This document shows positions 33,130 to 44,205 of a DNA stretch of 64,000 bases, one piece after another. Below the pieces are notes generated by a model that saw nothing but the letters and a program-made list of their open reading frames with translations, ran no database searches and was not told where the DNA came from. Each line of letters starts with the position of its first letter. Position 1 is the stretch's first letter. The DNA lies in assembly GCA_030374765.1 (NCBI GenBank), contig JARGXX010000071.1, forward strand, positions 992,001-1,056,000. Reading direction: 5' to 3'. The position numbers and the translations under genes are program-made. The DNA comes from Agarophyton chilense (lineage: Eukaryota > Rhodophyta > Florideophyceae > Gracilariales > Gracilariaceae).

Positions 33130-34810
33130 TATTGGTCAGAATGCGACAGAATCAAAAAGTAGAAACGCCAATTTTGACCTTGCCTGCAATAAATCTCGGG
33201 TAGCCTCTTGAAAAGCAGCAGATCGTAGCCAAGCTTGAGCTCGCTAATTAGACCGACGACAAACAAGCTCTTGCAAGCGCTCAGGACGCCGCTGAAGCCA
33301 CAAAATGTAACTCTGTCTCTCTTGAGCAGCTTTGGCTTTCCCAAGTTCTCGACACGCTGTCTCTTGCTCTTTTTCTTATCTACAAGCTATCGCTCTTTTA
33401 ACATTGAGTAGATGTTGCTGTTACGAAATATGGCGCTCGTGTTATCGCTCCTTAAGAGCGTCTAGAACGTCATCAACAGTCAAGAGAGCCTCAGTCGTCG
33501 TGGCCCAAATAGATTTTTATATAACAGTCCCGTCAGTTCGTAGAATATTTTGAGACTTCACAAAGTCCTCAGCTAACTTCACATAACTGATGTAAGCTTC
33601 TCTATGACTATTTTGTTCTTCAATTTTTGTAATTTCGGTTTGCTTTATGACCGTCGGATTAGATGTTCTTCGGTAGACATCCCATCATCCAGATGCTTCA
33701 AACCCTTGCACATTGTTTTGGTAGCTCACAGCTTCTGTGTACGACCACGTCAAACATTCACGCAGGGTGTACATTTTGTTGCAATGCTTCCGAGACACAG
33801 TCAGAGCCCGCCCGTTGAGGATGTTTCGAAAGCGGTTCTTGAATGCAGAAAACATGGAGTAGTTCACAACACCTGGGTGCAGGGGGATATATGTTTCGGT
33901 AAGCCGATGGTGTCGATATGGTTATCTGTCAGCAATTGTAACACACTAAAAAAAAGAATGGGCGCCGTACCCATTTATGGGGAAAAGAATGTTGTGGTTC
34001 CCTCATTTCAATTGTTTAGTCACCTCTAAAACATGTTTGGCCCATTGATAGAATATTTTCGCTTGGACACCAGCAGGATTTTGAAGAAGTATCTTTGCGT
34101 TGAGCGGAAGATAGGTTTGAAGAGCTTTTCGCATCCCATCTTCTCTGATACGGTACTTTGACCTTGCACTGAGCATAATCACTAGCAGAGATCACTATTT
34201 ACAGTCAGCTGAAACAATAGGTATGACCGTAATATGCTGCGCATTTGAGGCCATTTTGAGTTCCGAAGAGTTGCTTCTTCTCGTTGTTTGAAACATTGCT
34301 CTCGACATGGCTCGAGTTTCCGTGCTGACGTAAAATCCACCATCCTCGATGTTCAAAATACTGATGCGAAGTGGTGGATTTTCCAACCTTTTTCAGTCGG
34401 TGACATGCTGCGTGGTTTGAAATATTAAATGACAAATCGCTAAATCCTGTTGCGATTTGAGGCATTTCGTCCTGCTCAAGTGTAACTGTATTTGGAGGAG
34501 CTCGGAGATTCGTGACCTGAACCGCAAGTGCAAACGATCAGGACATCGCCGATACGGGTCCTGCGACTGGGGCAATTCTTCTCTACCCTACGAATCCACC
34601 TCTTCTTGGGGTTGTTCTGCTGTGCAAGAACAGCCAAGTGCAGCTCCATGCAATGTGCTGCTGAAAAGTACCCCATCCATCCTTGGTTTGTCTTTTGCGG
34701 CCGAACAAGTTGCTGTGCGTCAACATCACCTGCACAGGCATGAAGATGATTCCACAGCTCCATTCTTTGTAAATACCTTTCTCTGTGGCTATAATTAGCA
34801 ACTAATACCA
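33130..34810 (-). pseudogene. DDE transposase relic (pogo/Tigger-like, DDE_1 superfamily)
   Basis: The minus strand can be read, with several shifts and stops, as a CENP-B/pogo-type transposase. N to C: DNA-binding tail (TKDGWGTFQQH), NIEDGGFYVSTETRAMSRA at about 34350, QHITVIPIVSADCK, NAKILLQNPAGVQAKIFYQW and PINGYGAHSFF, then LLTDNHIDTIGLPKHIS, and the C-terminal FRNILNGRALTVSRK ... YTEAVSYQNNVQGFEASG. Where the family has N-x-DE-x-G the first acid is shifted to Glu-Asp, and IDGYGAH has become INGYGAH, so both catalytic Asp are lost. The shared NPAG and GYGAH elements make the assignment fairly firm despite the damage. Confidence 0.68.
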
Positions 34811-35039
34811 TCTAATGACCTCTAACGTGCGGTGTCGCTAAGCTGGCTTGCGTCATTGCTATGCAATTATACGATCAACAGACATTTTATGACACCAACG
34901 TTGAAATGGAGAACGACTCGAACCATCATAGTTCTGGTTATTCAGCAGCATATTAAACGCTTTCAATTGACCCCAAATTGTTACAGAGTGCAAGTACCGG
35001 CATGCAATGCATCACAGACACGAATGTTTTTATTATCTC

Positions 35040-35898
35040 GAGCGTTGTAAATGCTCTTAGGGAAGAGATAAATCCACTGTTCTAAACCTCTGGATACTGA
35101 AGACAGAGAGGCGGGCATGAAGGACATTACTGGTGCAAACAAATACATTGCCGATTCAATGCCGGGAGAGGATTGTAATCTTTTCTTGTCGGCAGTGTGC
35201 ACTGCACTGCACCGTAAACAGGTGAACAACGACATAATTACTTCACGGATTGCCCCGCCTAGTTTTTAAAAGCTCTGGTTGCTAACAAGCCAAGTATCTA
35301 CTAAACGTTTTGCGGATTGCTTCAATGAAAGTGGGATAGTTTGGTCATACGGTAGTTTGGACAGTGCAGATGTAGCATTCAGTAGTTCGGATGCGTGGGA
35401 ATCTCAAGAGAAACGGAAAGAAGGAAGTACTGGAAACCCTTCGTTTGATGTATGTTTCATTGAAAAGCTTATCCATTCTTTTGAAAACGGTTTGCAGCGT
35501 TCAAAACCATATTGTTGCCTTGTGATTTTACCTCTTGGGAAGCGTTATGGAATGGTCAAACATATAGAGAGCGTGTTTTGTGAAGAGCAATTGCTAACTA
35601 CCGCCCCCGCTTGGTCATTTCCGTTTATGGACCAACAGATTCTACTTCGCGTGATCATCTGAAGCCGAAGTGTCACATGTTTCAATCGGTTGGTATATTT
35701 TTATGGTGTAACAGGGAATACCTATTAAAGCACGAAACGCCATGTGATACTGAAGAGCTCTACCGGTTATGGATAAAACGCAACCTTCATATCTATGAAG
35801 ACGTCGTTTTACATGGCGACGCGTTTGTTCGCGCTTTCCTAAATGAGCTGAGAGAAAGGAAATTGATGTTGGAACGTTATATGGATGAGGTAATATAG
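35040..35898 (+). pseudogene. PCIF1-like N6-adenine methyltransferase relic
   Basis: One frame runs from about 35090 (ATG 35117, MKDITGANKYIADSM) to 35662, with a TAA at 35267. A shift moves the frame to the segment 35611-35898 (HMFQSVGIFLWCNREYLL ... ERKLMLERYMDEVI). Around codon 53 after 35279 it has YGSLDSADVAFSSSDAW, then GNPSFDVCFIEKLIHSFENG and CCLVILPLGKR. This matches the PCIF1-type fold, in which NPPF holds the target adenine and the next helix is followed by a VILP-like strand. Here NPPF is NPSF, which is one C-to-T change (CCG to TCG) at a CpG. PCIF1 proteins methylate cap-adjacent adenosine in mRNA. The family call is from motif memory and is moderate. It converges on the CXC relic, 72 bases away. 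Confidence 0.5.
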
Positions 35899-35970
35899 CG
35901 GCAACCGTTGAATACTATCTCGTCCTTACCTGCCGCCCTCATTGGGAGACTTGTTCTGTTCTTCAAAACC

Positions 35971-38900
35971 TTAAAGTAAGTCAATAATGTCCTCTTCTTC
36001 TTGGGAGTCGTTAGATGCATTCATGGATGTGTCATTCGATGAGATTTGTGAACTATAACATGCATCAATTTCAATCCCTTCATGTCGTGCAGAACGCAAC
36101 GTAGTTCCCGCTTCGAATGCACTTTCAATGCTTTGAAGAGTTTGCAATATGGCTGTAGAAGGAGACGCTTCTGTCGCAGCTGCCTCAGTATTTTCTAGGC
36201 CTGTGATACTACGATTTCTACATATATCGTCATTGCACCCGCAGCCAATACAGCTCAAAGATGTTTTGCGGCACGCCCATCGCCGCGTGGAGCATTTTCC
36301 TTTGCAGTTGCAACAGGTGATAACCTCCATTATAAGGTTCTGTATCTTAGTCACATTGTCATGAAGGTCAATTACCACATTACCATTTTCATTGTATCCA
36401 TCATTCCAGGTACATCCTCTGACAAACTCTCTAGAAACATTTCTTTCAGAAGCTCGTCCCCAGTACTTAGCAGTTATGAAAACTGCTCTTTGCCAATGCC
36501 AATGAATATGAGACGGATCTGGGGGCAGCTCATTGGCGCAAGCGGCTTCATCTGCGACAAAGTTTCTGACCTCCTTTCGCCAGTTCAAAGATCCAAATGT
36601 GTTCTCCCAGACAAAAAAAGACTTCCGCAATTCGTTCAACTCCCTCTCATTGAAACCCGCTGTTTCCAATTCTTCCGTCATGGCTGAGTTTTATTCTCTC
36701 ATATTACAGAAGTTCTTCTTTCCGCGCTTCGTGAGATATAGTACACACAAAAGCACATCCAGCATAAGCTCCCAATTCAAAATAGAAGGATTCAGTGAAC
36801 CACCCTACTGTCTGAGTAGGACCTTGAACGGTAACCAAAACAGTTCATGAGTAACTCCATAGAAAGTGGGCGAAAAATCTCACCCAGCGATGGAGTATAA
36901 AGCTGCTAAGCTTGCACCCCAATCCCCCATTTCTTGAAGCTTCTCTATAGCTGTGTCGACATCGTGCACGGTGTCATTCAAGACGCGCAATACACCTCTA
37001 CCATGAATGACAGGATTGAATAGCCTGATCACAAATACATCTGTGTCATCCGAGACGATGAGAGAATCGCTGTAGTGATCCTCATTAGAAGCGAAATGTT
37101 GCGAAGTACTTTCTCTCTGAAGCCTTTCGTCCAGATAAGGAGTGATATATTCCTTCATTGTCGCGACAAACCATGTCTCAGATTCTCCGTGGGGAATATC
37201 AACATGCCCATTACGAGCCCTCTCGCCATTCTCGAATGTTAAACACCTTCCGCCAGGAACCAAAACTAGCCCTGACAAATCTTCACCAGTACTTGAACAC
37301 GTGTTAAACACAACACAGCCTCGATACATATCATTGAGTGAGTATTTGTCCACTTTTTGCGGATTGAAATCAAGTATATGGTTGCTCATAAACGATATAG
37401 GTACCGCAATCTTTCCACAATGAAGATATAAAACGCACGAGTTCCCGGATCCTCTTGTTAACTCAAATGCAGCAATAGCACCTGCGAACAAGTGCAGTGA
37501 CGCCAATTCATCTTTGTATTCTCTATCAACCAGAAGAGAATATCCCGGGACATTCAATTCAACATCGAAAGGTATTCTGTTTTTGCATGCACCACCATGA
37601 AGAGCATTTGAGTTCCCCGCCCTCGAAATATCTCTTCTGCTCTGCTCAGCTCTTTTCTGCTTGAGGACGAGACTTGCATCGTCCATGTGCAAGTGAACTT
37701 GATTGAGCTTGCGTGCGTACGAACATGTTACCCATTTTCTCAACACAGACTTCATCTTCGAAGTGACAACATTAAAGAGGAAGGTTCCTCTCACTCCAGT
37801 ATCGCCCCGATAATGAAGCCCATTCATAATGTCTAACTGTATCGTGTAGTACTGGTTGAGGCCGGCTTCGTAAAAGTTCCAGGACACGCACTTTTAGTTC
37901 AAGTTACTTTGAACTTCGGAACCACCAACTAGGTCAATATTCGATAAATCATTCAAGGGATACAGGATGTCTCTATTGTTGCTAACGCAGTACTTCAGAA
38001 ATCTTGACTTTGACCCAGGGTTCAATCTCCTCTTTAGGTCCAAGAAACCGTCAGCAAAAGAGGATATCAAGTATCGGCTATGGTGTAACCTATCTCATCT
38101 GCGCATAACCTCTTGTAAGTACTCCATGTTGTTGTCAAGTAGCGCTAGTCGTTCTTTGCCATGCAGTGAGTCCTTCATCTTCGCAATCCTTCGCCTGCGC
38201 TCCTGTACTAGCTTTGTAAAGGCTTCTCTTCTTTTTTGTCTCTTTCGGGAATATAGTTGGCTCGTCAAGCTATATACATCTGCTTCGTCTTCGACGTCGT
38301 GTATTCGTACGAATCCTTTTTGTTTTCGTAGTGATTGGGAAGGTCTTATTACTGCTCTAGCCCTTGTCCACTTCTTAAAATTTTTTTCCATTGAAATACA
38401 GCTCTCGTTCTTCATCAGTGCGCTTACCAAATGTTTCCGGGAACACTACAGATAAATAAAGCTGAGATGTTTTCTCTCCCTTCTGGCTCAAGTTTAGTAT
38501 TCCTTCCTGGTCTTTCACTATATTAAGACGGCAGGTGGGAGTGCAGAACACGTTGGTTAACCATTATAGACCAAGATGTGTTGTAGAGAAGAAACCTACT
38601 TCTCGCATCACATGCAACATTCTTGAAACTGTTCTCCACTGGCATGAATTTCGATCATACTGTGACAGAGGAGTTTGAATCTCCCCGCAATCATTTGCTT
38701 CACGTTCCCGGCCCTTGAGACCCAGATTTCGGGATGCCCCAGTCATATATCGAATCATCTGTCTAAATATAGACACTTCCATTAACTCTGCGGCTGACTT
38801 TTCGAGATGCCCTAAGAAATTGACGCTGAGCCTCGTAAGGTGTCTCACGATAAGCATTTCCAATGCTTCATCATTATGAGTGTAAGCGAATCCTCTTGAG

Positions 38901-41250
38901 TCCAATGCCTCCCGTCCATGACCCGTGAATCTGGGCAACCTCATAACCGCCGTACCAGGCTTGTTTACATACAATTCTTGTTGGACAAATGTAGGAATGA
39001 TATCTCTGAAGAAATAGTAATAAAGCGAGAGCTCCTGATATTTTAGATGTGTCGAGGAGTGCAATATAGAATTGTGCTTAAACCAGAAAGCATCAGTTAA
39101 ATCGGTATGTCCGGTTCTCGAGAGTACATGAAACCCGACAATCGGAATCAAACATGAAAACAGCACTGTCGTCACGAATTCCTTGCCGTTGGGTTCTTCG
39201 GTGTAACGGTTCTCAATTTCGCGACAAAGCCGTTTCCCAATAATCTCAGCAGTGACAATGTCCATTGTCTCATGGTAAATATTCCCTACTGGAATGTTTC
39301 GATTAATCTCTGCAACATGTTGCCTGACATGCTGACCCATTTCCGGGCTATCTATTGCCAGCGATTTAGTGGTAAAATGATCGTGTAGTGGTATAAATGC
39401 TTCAGAAAATGTAACATCCTCCACAAGTACGTAGTCAATGAGATGTATGACCATTGCACCTGATAAATTGAACAAGACAGCTCGGTTGTTCCGAGCGTGT
39501 GAGTGCAATACAATGTTTGTGACGTGGGATGCAGAAAGACCAGCACAAACGGCAACTTCTTGTAGACCAAGGCCATCCAACATTTCCTTGCATAGAGAAT
39601 AAATGGCCTACTTTTCGGCGTGAAAGAATCCAGGTAATTGAACTTGCCATTCATATAAGTAGGGCTTTCGTTTCGAATAGTTTCCATACTGCGACAGTGG
39701 ATCTTCTCTTGTGAAGTTTTTTTCTACGAGATTCCAACCATAACTCTACCAACATCTTGTATGATGGTTGATCCCCTCCTAGTACAATATAACTCGGACG
39801 TCCAGGGCTCCCAGGAGAAAGCTTTTCTACGATTCTGTTTAAGAAGCGACGCAGTGTGAGAATGTCGGCAGCACTATCCCCACTTATTTTCAGATTGACT
39901 ACGTGATGATCAAGCAGCATTTCCAAATTCTCTCCTCCGCCATAAGGCTTGAAAGCAGAGAGTAGCAAAGTTCGAAAGTTGATTGAACTACGTTGAATCC
40001 CATAAGAGCAGTAGCATTTGGTACTGGTATTTTATTCGCATTGCAACGCTTCTTTCCCGCCCAACAACTGTCCTCTATATAATGGCAACAGACCGAACAC
40101 AATGTTGTTGAACTGTTCCGAGACTGCTTTATTTTCCGAACACATGAGACGGATGATAAAATCTTCTCGTGTACTGAGCGAAACTGGGTTTCTCCGTTTG
40201 TCTACACGCTGGCGTTTGCGTATAGGAAACGGTTGTGCTGCAGAGTCTGTTAGCTTCGGCTTTTGCCTTCTCCAATATCCCTCCAGCAGTGGCCCATTGA
40301 CTTTCGGTATGGGTTTACAGTCGCATTTTGCAGCATGTAAGGGTTTTATATCCCAGTTATCAAACTGCAAGAAGGGAACAGTAAACTTGCCGATACTTTT
40401 GAAGTCTCATGGTCCATTCTGCTCTCTCTGCGCAATTAGGCTTTGGCGGTTCTTTTCGGCTATAGAATAGGCAAGAAAGAGACCCATCTCGTTTAGCACA
40501 CTAACGACCGAAGGTGACACTTTACATATACCGCTAATTGACACAATAATAGTTAAAGGACCAGCGGTACCATCCGTTCTTCAAAGAACCATTTTTTCAT
40601 TGAATTTCAATGCTCGAACGCAAAGGAACAAATCAGCACGAGAGTAGAGTCCTCCTTTGTTCAATTGCTTTTCAATTAATGGATTCGATACGAAATCGAG
40701 GGCAACTGCAAACTAAAAAGACATCAATGAACCTCTTTCCAACAGCTCTGGCTCCTGTGTTCCACATTAACACTCTTCTTTCGGAGGCAATCATCATAAT
40801 AAAATCATTCCAGAGCCGTTTCGGAATGTTAGCCACTACATCAGATAAAGACCACTGCCCTTTCCAGAATGCCGTATTGTTTTTCTTGAAGTAGGCAGCG
40901 ACAGCAGTAAGGTATTGCTTCATCTCATTTAAGGATGGTCGTGCGGTGCTCTGTAATGTCAAAGCTTTTGATGATACAGCATCAGACAGAATTTGCTCCA
41001 GATAGTCAAAACCAACATAACAGCGAAGTCGATAGCTCAGTTTCTTCAGAATCACCTCTTTTGCGGCGAGAACTGTTTCAATACGCTTTTGAAGCGTACG
41101 ACGATCAACATTTTTGTGGTAAACCTCGTCGGTGTTCAATTTGGAGCGCTGAGAGAGACTCACTCTCAAACGAACTGGCTTTTGAAAAGGTAATATGCGA
41201 AGGCTATCTTCAGCATCACCTTTTGAAAGAATGCAAGTGTTGCGTAGCAT
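35971..41250 (-). pseudogene. Large multidomain PIN-like/CXC element protein, decayed
   Basis: The minus strand holds one decayed coding region of about 5.3 kb without convincing introns. N to C: 41250-40672, a helical region with IPKRLWNDFIMMI; about 40560-38564, LNEMGLFLAYS, LGGDQPSYKMLVELW (about 39770) and LPGFFHAEK followed by EMLDGLGLQEVAV; 38430-35971, one frame with a nuclease-like DDTDVFV segment (about 37040), a LAALYSIAG motif and a Cys-rich module CNCKGKCSTRRWAC ... CIGCGCNDDIC like tesmin/TSO1 CXC. Breaks I could place: a frame slip in an A run near 39720, one near 40720, and single stops at 39618, 40032, 38095, about 37894, 36880 and three more. The same order of motifs occurs in uncharacterised, transposon-like proteins of invertebrates. 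That comparison is from memory. Confidence 0.6.
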
Positions 41251-41465
41251 GACAGCAAGCGAGGGTATTCCATCATTTTCTTTTGCAGCAAAAAAGGAGA
41301 CTTCAACGCCAAACTTGGTCGTTCAACGGCAAATAGAATGTAATGCACGACACAAAGATCGATGCAAAAGGAATGCTCTGAATTGAACGTAATAGACGCA
41401 TTAAACATTTCCACCCATTGCAATGTACAGGCAACTTCTGCAACACAGTGTTCCCATAACATCTA

Positions 41466-41534
41466 AAGCGTGTACAAAGTTATTGCTGTGCATTTGTAAA
41501 CAGTTGTTTCTGTGCATGTGTAAACAGTTGTTGC
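41466..41534. repeat. Short tandem repeat, interrupted by the solo gypsy LTR
   Basis: Three units of about 24-26 bp built on GTAAACAGTTGTTTCTGTGCAT. The last unit continues after the LTR at 42169 (GTTGCTGGGCATGAACACAG). Confidence 0.6.
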
Positions 41535-42168
41535 TGTCGTACAATCACCTCTGGGGTATGCTACTGTCCTGTCTCGGGAGCGTAGTGACGCTTAACCGTA
41601 GGGAGCGTGTTGACGCTTAACCTTAGAAGGTAGACGTAGTAAACCTCGATGGTAACAGGGCACCGTGAAAACCCGCAGGCGCAAACGGCGGGGCGACTAG
41701 CCTATACCGTGTAGGTAAACGATGGTAGGCGTCGACGCGCGGGAAAGCCTGTGTGGTAGTTGAGAAACAATAAACCAAAAGGTATAGTCGTGACCCAAGT
41801 GATGCCTGCCTTTATCAGGTAAGGATGGGGGAGGTGCAGTCCCCTATATGCAGTGGACTGCACTCCACAGATCACCCGGGAGGTGCTAGCAAGGCACGGT
41901 CTCTGACCTAGTGTCAGAGACCTGGCCAGCACTGGCTACAGTGCCAGGTGGCCACTCAACTACTGTACTAAAATACGCATAGTGACAATTACTATCACTA
42001 ACAATTACTCAACCAGAAGGTACATGTCAACACTCCACGTGGCTGACAACACCTAGATGGTAGCTCGACCGGAGCTACGTGGCCGATGATTCCCCACACC
42101 CATCACCTACAAGGTCAGCGTAGTGCCTCGGACACCTCAAATGTCAGCCCTTTCGCCACTATACGACA
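41535..42168 (-). repeat. Solo LTR of the gypsy family (634 bp)
   Basis: Reverse copy of the LTR at 15457: minus strand TGTCGTATAGTGGCG ... TGTACGACA. Exact duplications GTTGC at 41530-41534 and 42169-42173. The 10-bp hairpin GGTCTCTGAC/GTCAGAGACC is kept. Sequence differences show it is not the missing partner of the element at 15457. Confidence 0.92.
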
Positions 42169-42173
42169 GTTGC

Positions 42174-43079
42174 TGGGCATGAACACAGTTTCCTTCATTT
42201 AAAAGAAATCTTCGACATCTTTCAGCTTGTTTAAATCATACACTGGAATGCTCCAAAATATTTGATTTTGCTTCACGCCGTTTGTATAACCGCTCCCTTC
42301 AAACACAAATATTAGAATTGTTTCTTTTCTTTCAAAGCCTTTCGTTTGCATAGCAGCTTCACGCGCGTATTTACTATGATTGATATGAAAATAGCACAAT
42401 TAGGTGCTCCTTATACCGATAAGTAAATTAATTGCATCATTTTTACAGCATCCAGAAATTCTACTGTATTCAGCTAGAAAAACCTCCACTAATCTTGGCT
42501 CAAGGGACACAAGATTGTACAATTTAAATTCGCCAGAGGAATTCAGAGCGTCTGGAGATGAAAGAAAGCTGCATCTTTCACCATTTCTTATATTTGTGTT
42601 TATAGAATTGCAAGTTTAACAATCATGTTTTATGTATTCTATGTTGAATTTGGGGCATCGATTGATCCAAAAACGTAGTGATCGTCTGGATTTTCCTTTT
42701 CCTTACTATCTGCTGTTGCATAATAACAACCGCAATAATCATCACAACAATTTTTGCGCAGCCATAGATTTTGCCATATTATGCAGTCAATTCAACAAAA
42801 TTGGTTAGGTTATAAATCTGTATTGACGTCTGCACGCTTCTATATCTGTGTCAGCGTGAACAAGAATATTTTGCTTGGTTTTCGAGAGTGACATAAACCA
42901 CAAGCAAAAAAAGGGCCGGTACTCCCTCCAGAAAAAACTTGGATCTACTGGAACGCGTTTCCTCGTTCCATTTATTATGTCTATGCTGAAAGTGCAAGAA
43001 TATTCCACTACAAGAAAGTAATAGCTGTACGTCAGCAGCGGTGGCGAGCACGTCGTAAGATGAGTGGTCAAACTATAGC
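42174..43079. other. AT-rich unassigned region
   Basis: About 900 bases with no ORF of recognised family. It may include the rest of the transposase fragment that follows on the minus strand. Confidence 0.4.
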
Positions 43080-43813
43080 GAATGTGGTGCGGCCATTATG
43101 TGTCAAACGGGAACGTGAAGGTTTAAGCAGTGACGGGGGAGGGGTTTGGAGTGTGGCAACAACGATCTCCAATTCGGCACAACGGCATGTTTTCTCAAAA
43201 TGCCATTTGAAATCAAGAAATCACCGACTGTTGTTTGCTTGGGTGAGACGGGCAAAAAGTGTGGCAAGATTGTTTGCGCAAATTGCATCAGTCCGCAGTT
43301 TTTCGAGATCGGTTCTGCGCTTCAGAGATATTTTTTGTTTCTTTTGAAAAAATTACGGACGTACACATCTCTAGGACGGCCATTTTGTAACTGTATCTCG
43401 CGTTGTCGTTTTATCGGCAGCATATTCAAAACAAACTGGACAAGATTTTTAAAGCATTCTTGAGTGAGCGATGTGCCATTTTTTGTGATGTACTGCTCTG
43501 AATCACCGATAACGGGTTGTTCGTGAGTAGATAAGAAGCATTTCGACGTTTTACTGTTTTTAGCGATATTTGTGCTACGTTGCGCGGTGCGCTGGAGCTT
43601 TGACTTGAAAACTCCGCAAGCGACTGCCGCCTTTCGAATGGGGAGCTTGTTGGTTCTCACAAGCATCACTGCTCGTTGAGGATGCACGGCTCGAATTGTA
43701 CGTGGATGCGGGGCACTAATTTGATGTGTGGTCATGTCAACTGGTCCGTTTATTGTAAACGCTAGTGAGGGCACTGTGAGAGAGTGGCAAGGTGCGTGGT
43801 TCTCTTGCCTCAA
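43080..43813 (-). pseudogene. Transposase N-terminal fragment (HTH/CENP-B type)
   Basis: The minus strand opens at about 43813 and shows a helix-turn-helix (RAVMLVRTNKLPIRKAAVA, CGVFKSKLQRTAQRS), then FKNLVQFVLNML and NGRPRDVYVRNFFKRNKKYL, the usual double DNA-binding head of pogo/DDE_1 transposases. Stops follow within 60 codons. No catalytic part was recognised beyond. It is distinct from the relic at 33130-34810, whose N-terminal sequence differs. Confidence 0.5.
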
Positions 43814-44205
43814 ATGTGGTGGAACGTCATGTCGTTTGAATCGTCTTTGCGCGCCCTTTCTTATTTTGAAACTACTGGATTAAGCATATGAGCGCTTTGG
43901 GTGAGAGCGCCTAAGGTTTGTCATCTTGACTACTGTTTGCCAGAAATGTGGACATATTCAAGTGTCAAAATGTCCCACTTGACATCACTGTCCCAGTGTG
44001 AGCGAAGCAGATGATAGTGGTTGCCACACTCGTCACCATACGTTGGAGATCGTGGGAGCTCTTCATCCAATTGTAAGGTTGTTCTGCGAAGAAGAAATGC
44101 ATATTCAAAAACGGCTGCTGGATCATACAATGCTTATACGCATACCATTCAATCCAAAGACACGTACCGTACAGCTCCAATCCCTCCCTCTGGCCGAACC
44201 CTATC
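43814..44205. promoter_or_regulatory. Upstream region of the secreted propeller gene
   Basis: About 390 bases marking the end of the repeat block. Opposite-strand short ORFs overlap here and are not supported. Confidence 0.35.

Noticed and set aside
36681..36882. An intron joining the PIN-like and CXC segments (GTGAGA donor)
   Set aside because: No acceptor restores the correct frame, whereas both sides are already in one frame apart from three stops.
15457..42168. LTRs at 15457 and 41535 as the two ends of one 26-kb element
   Set aside because: They are in opposite orientation, and the right copy has its own exact GTTGC duplication, so it is a separate solo LTR.
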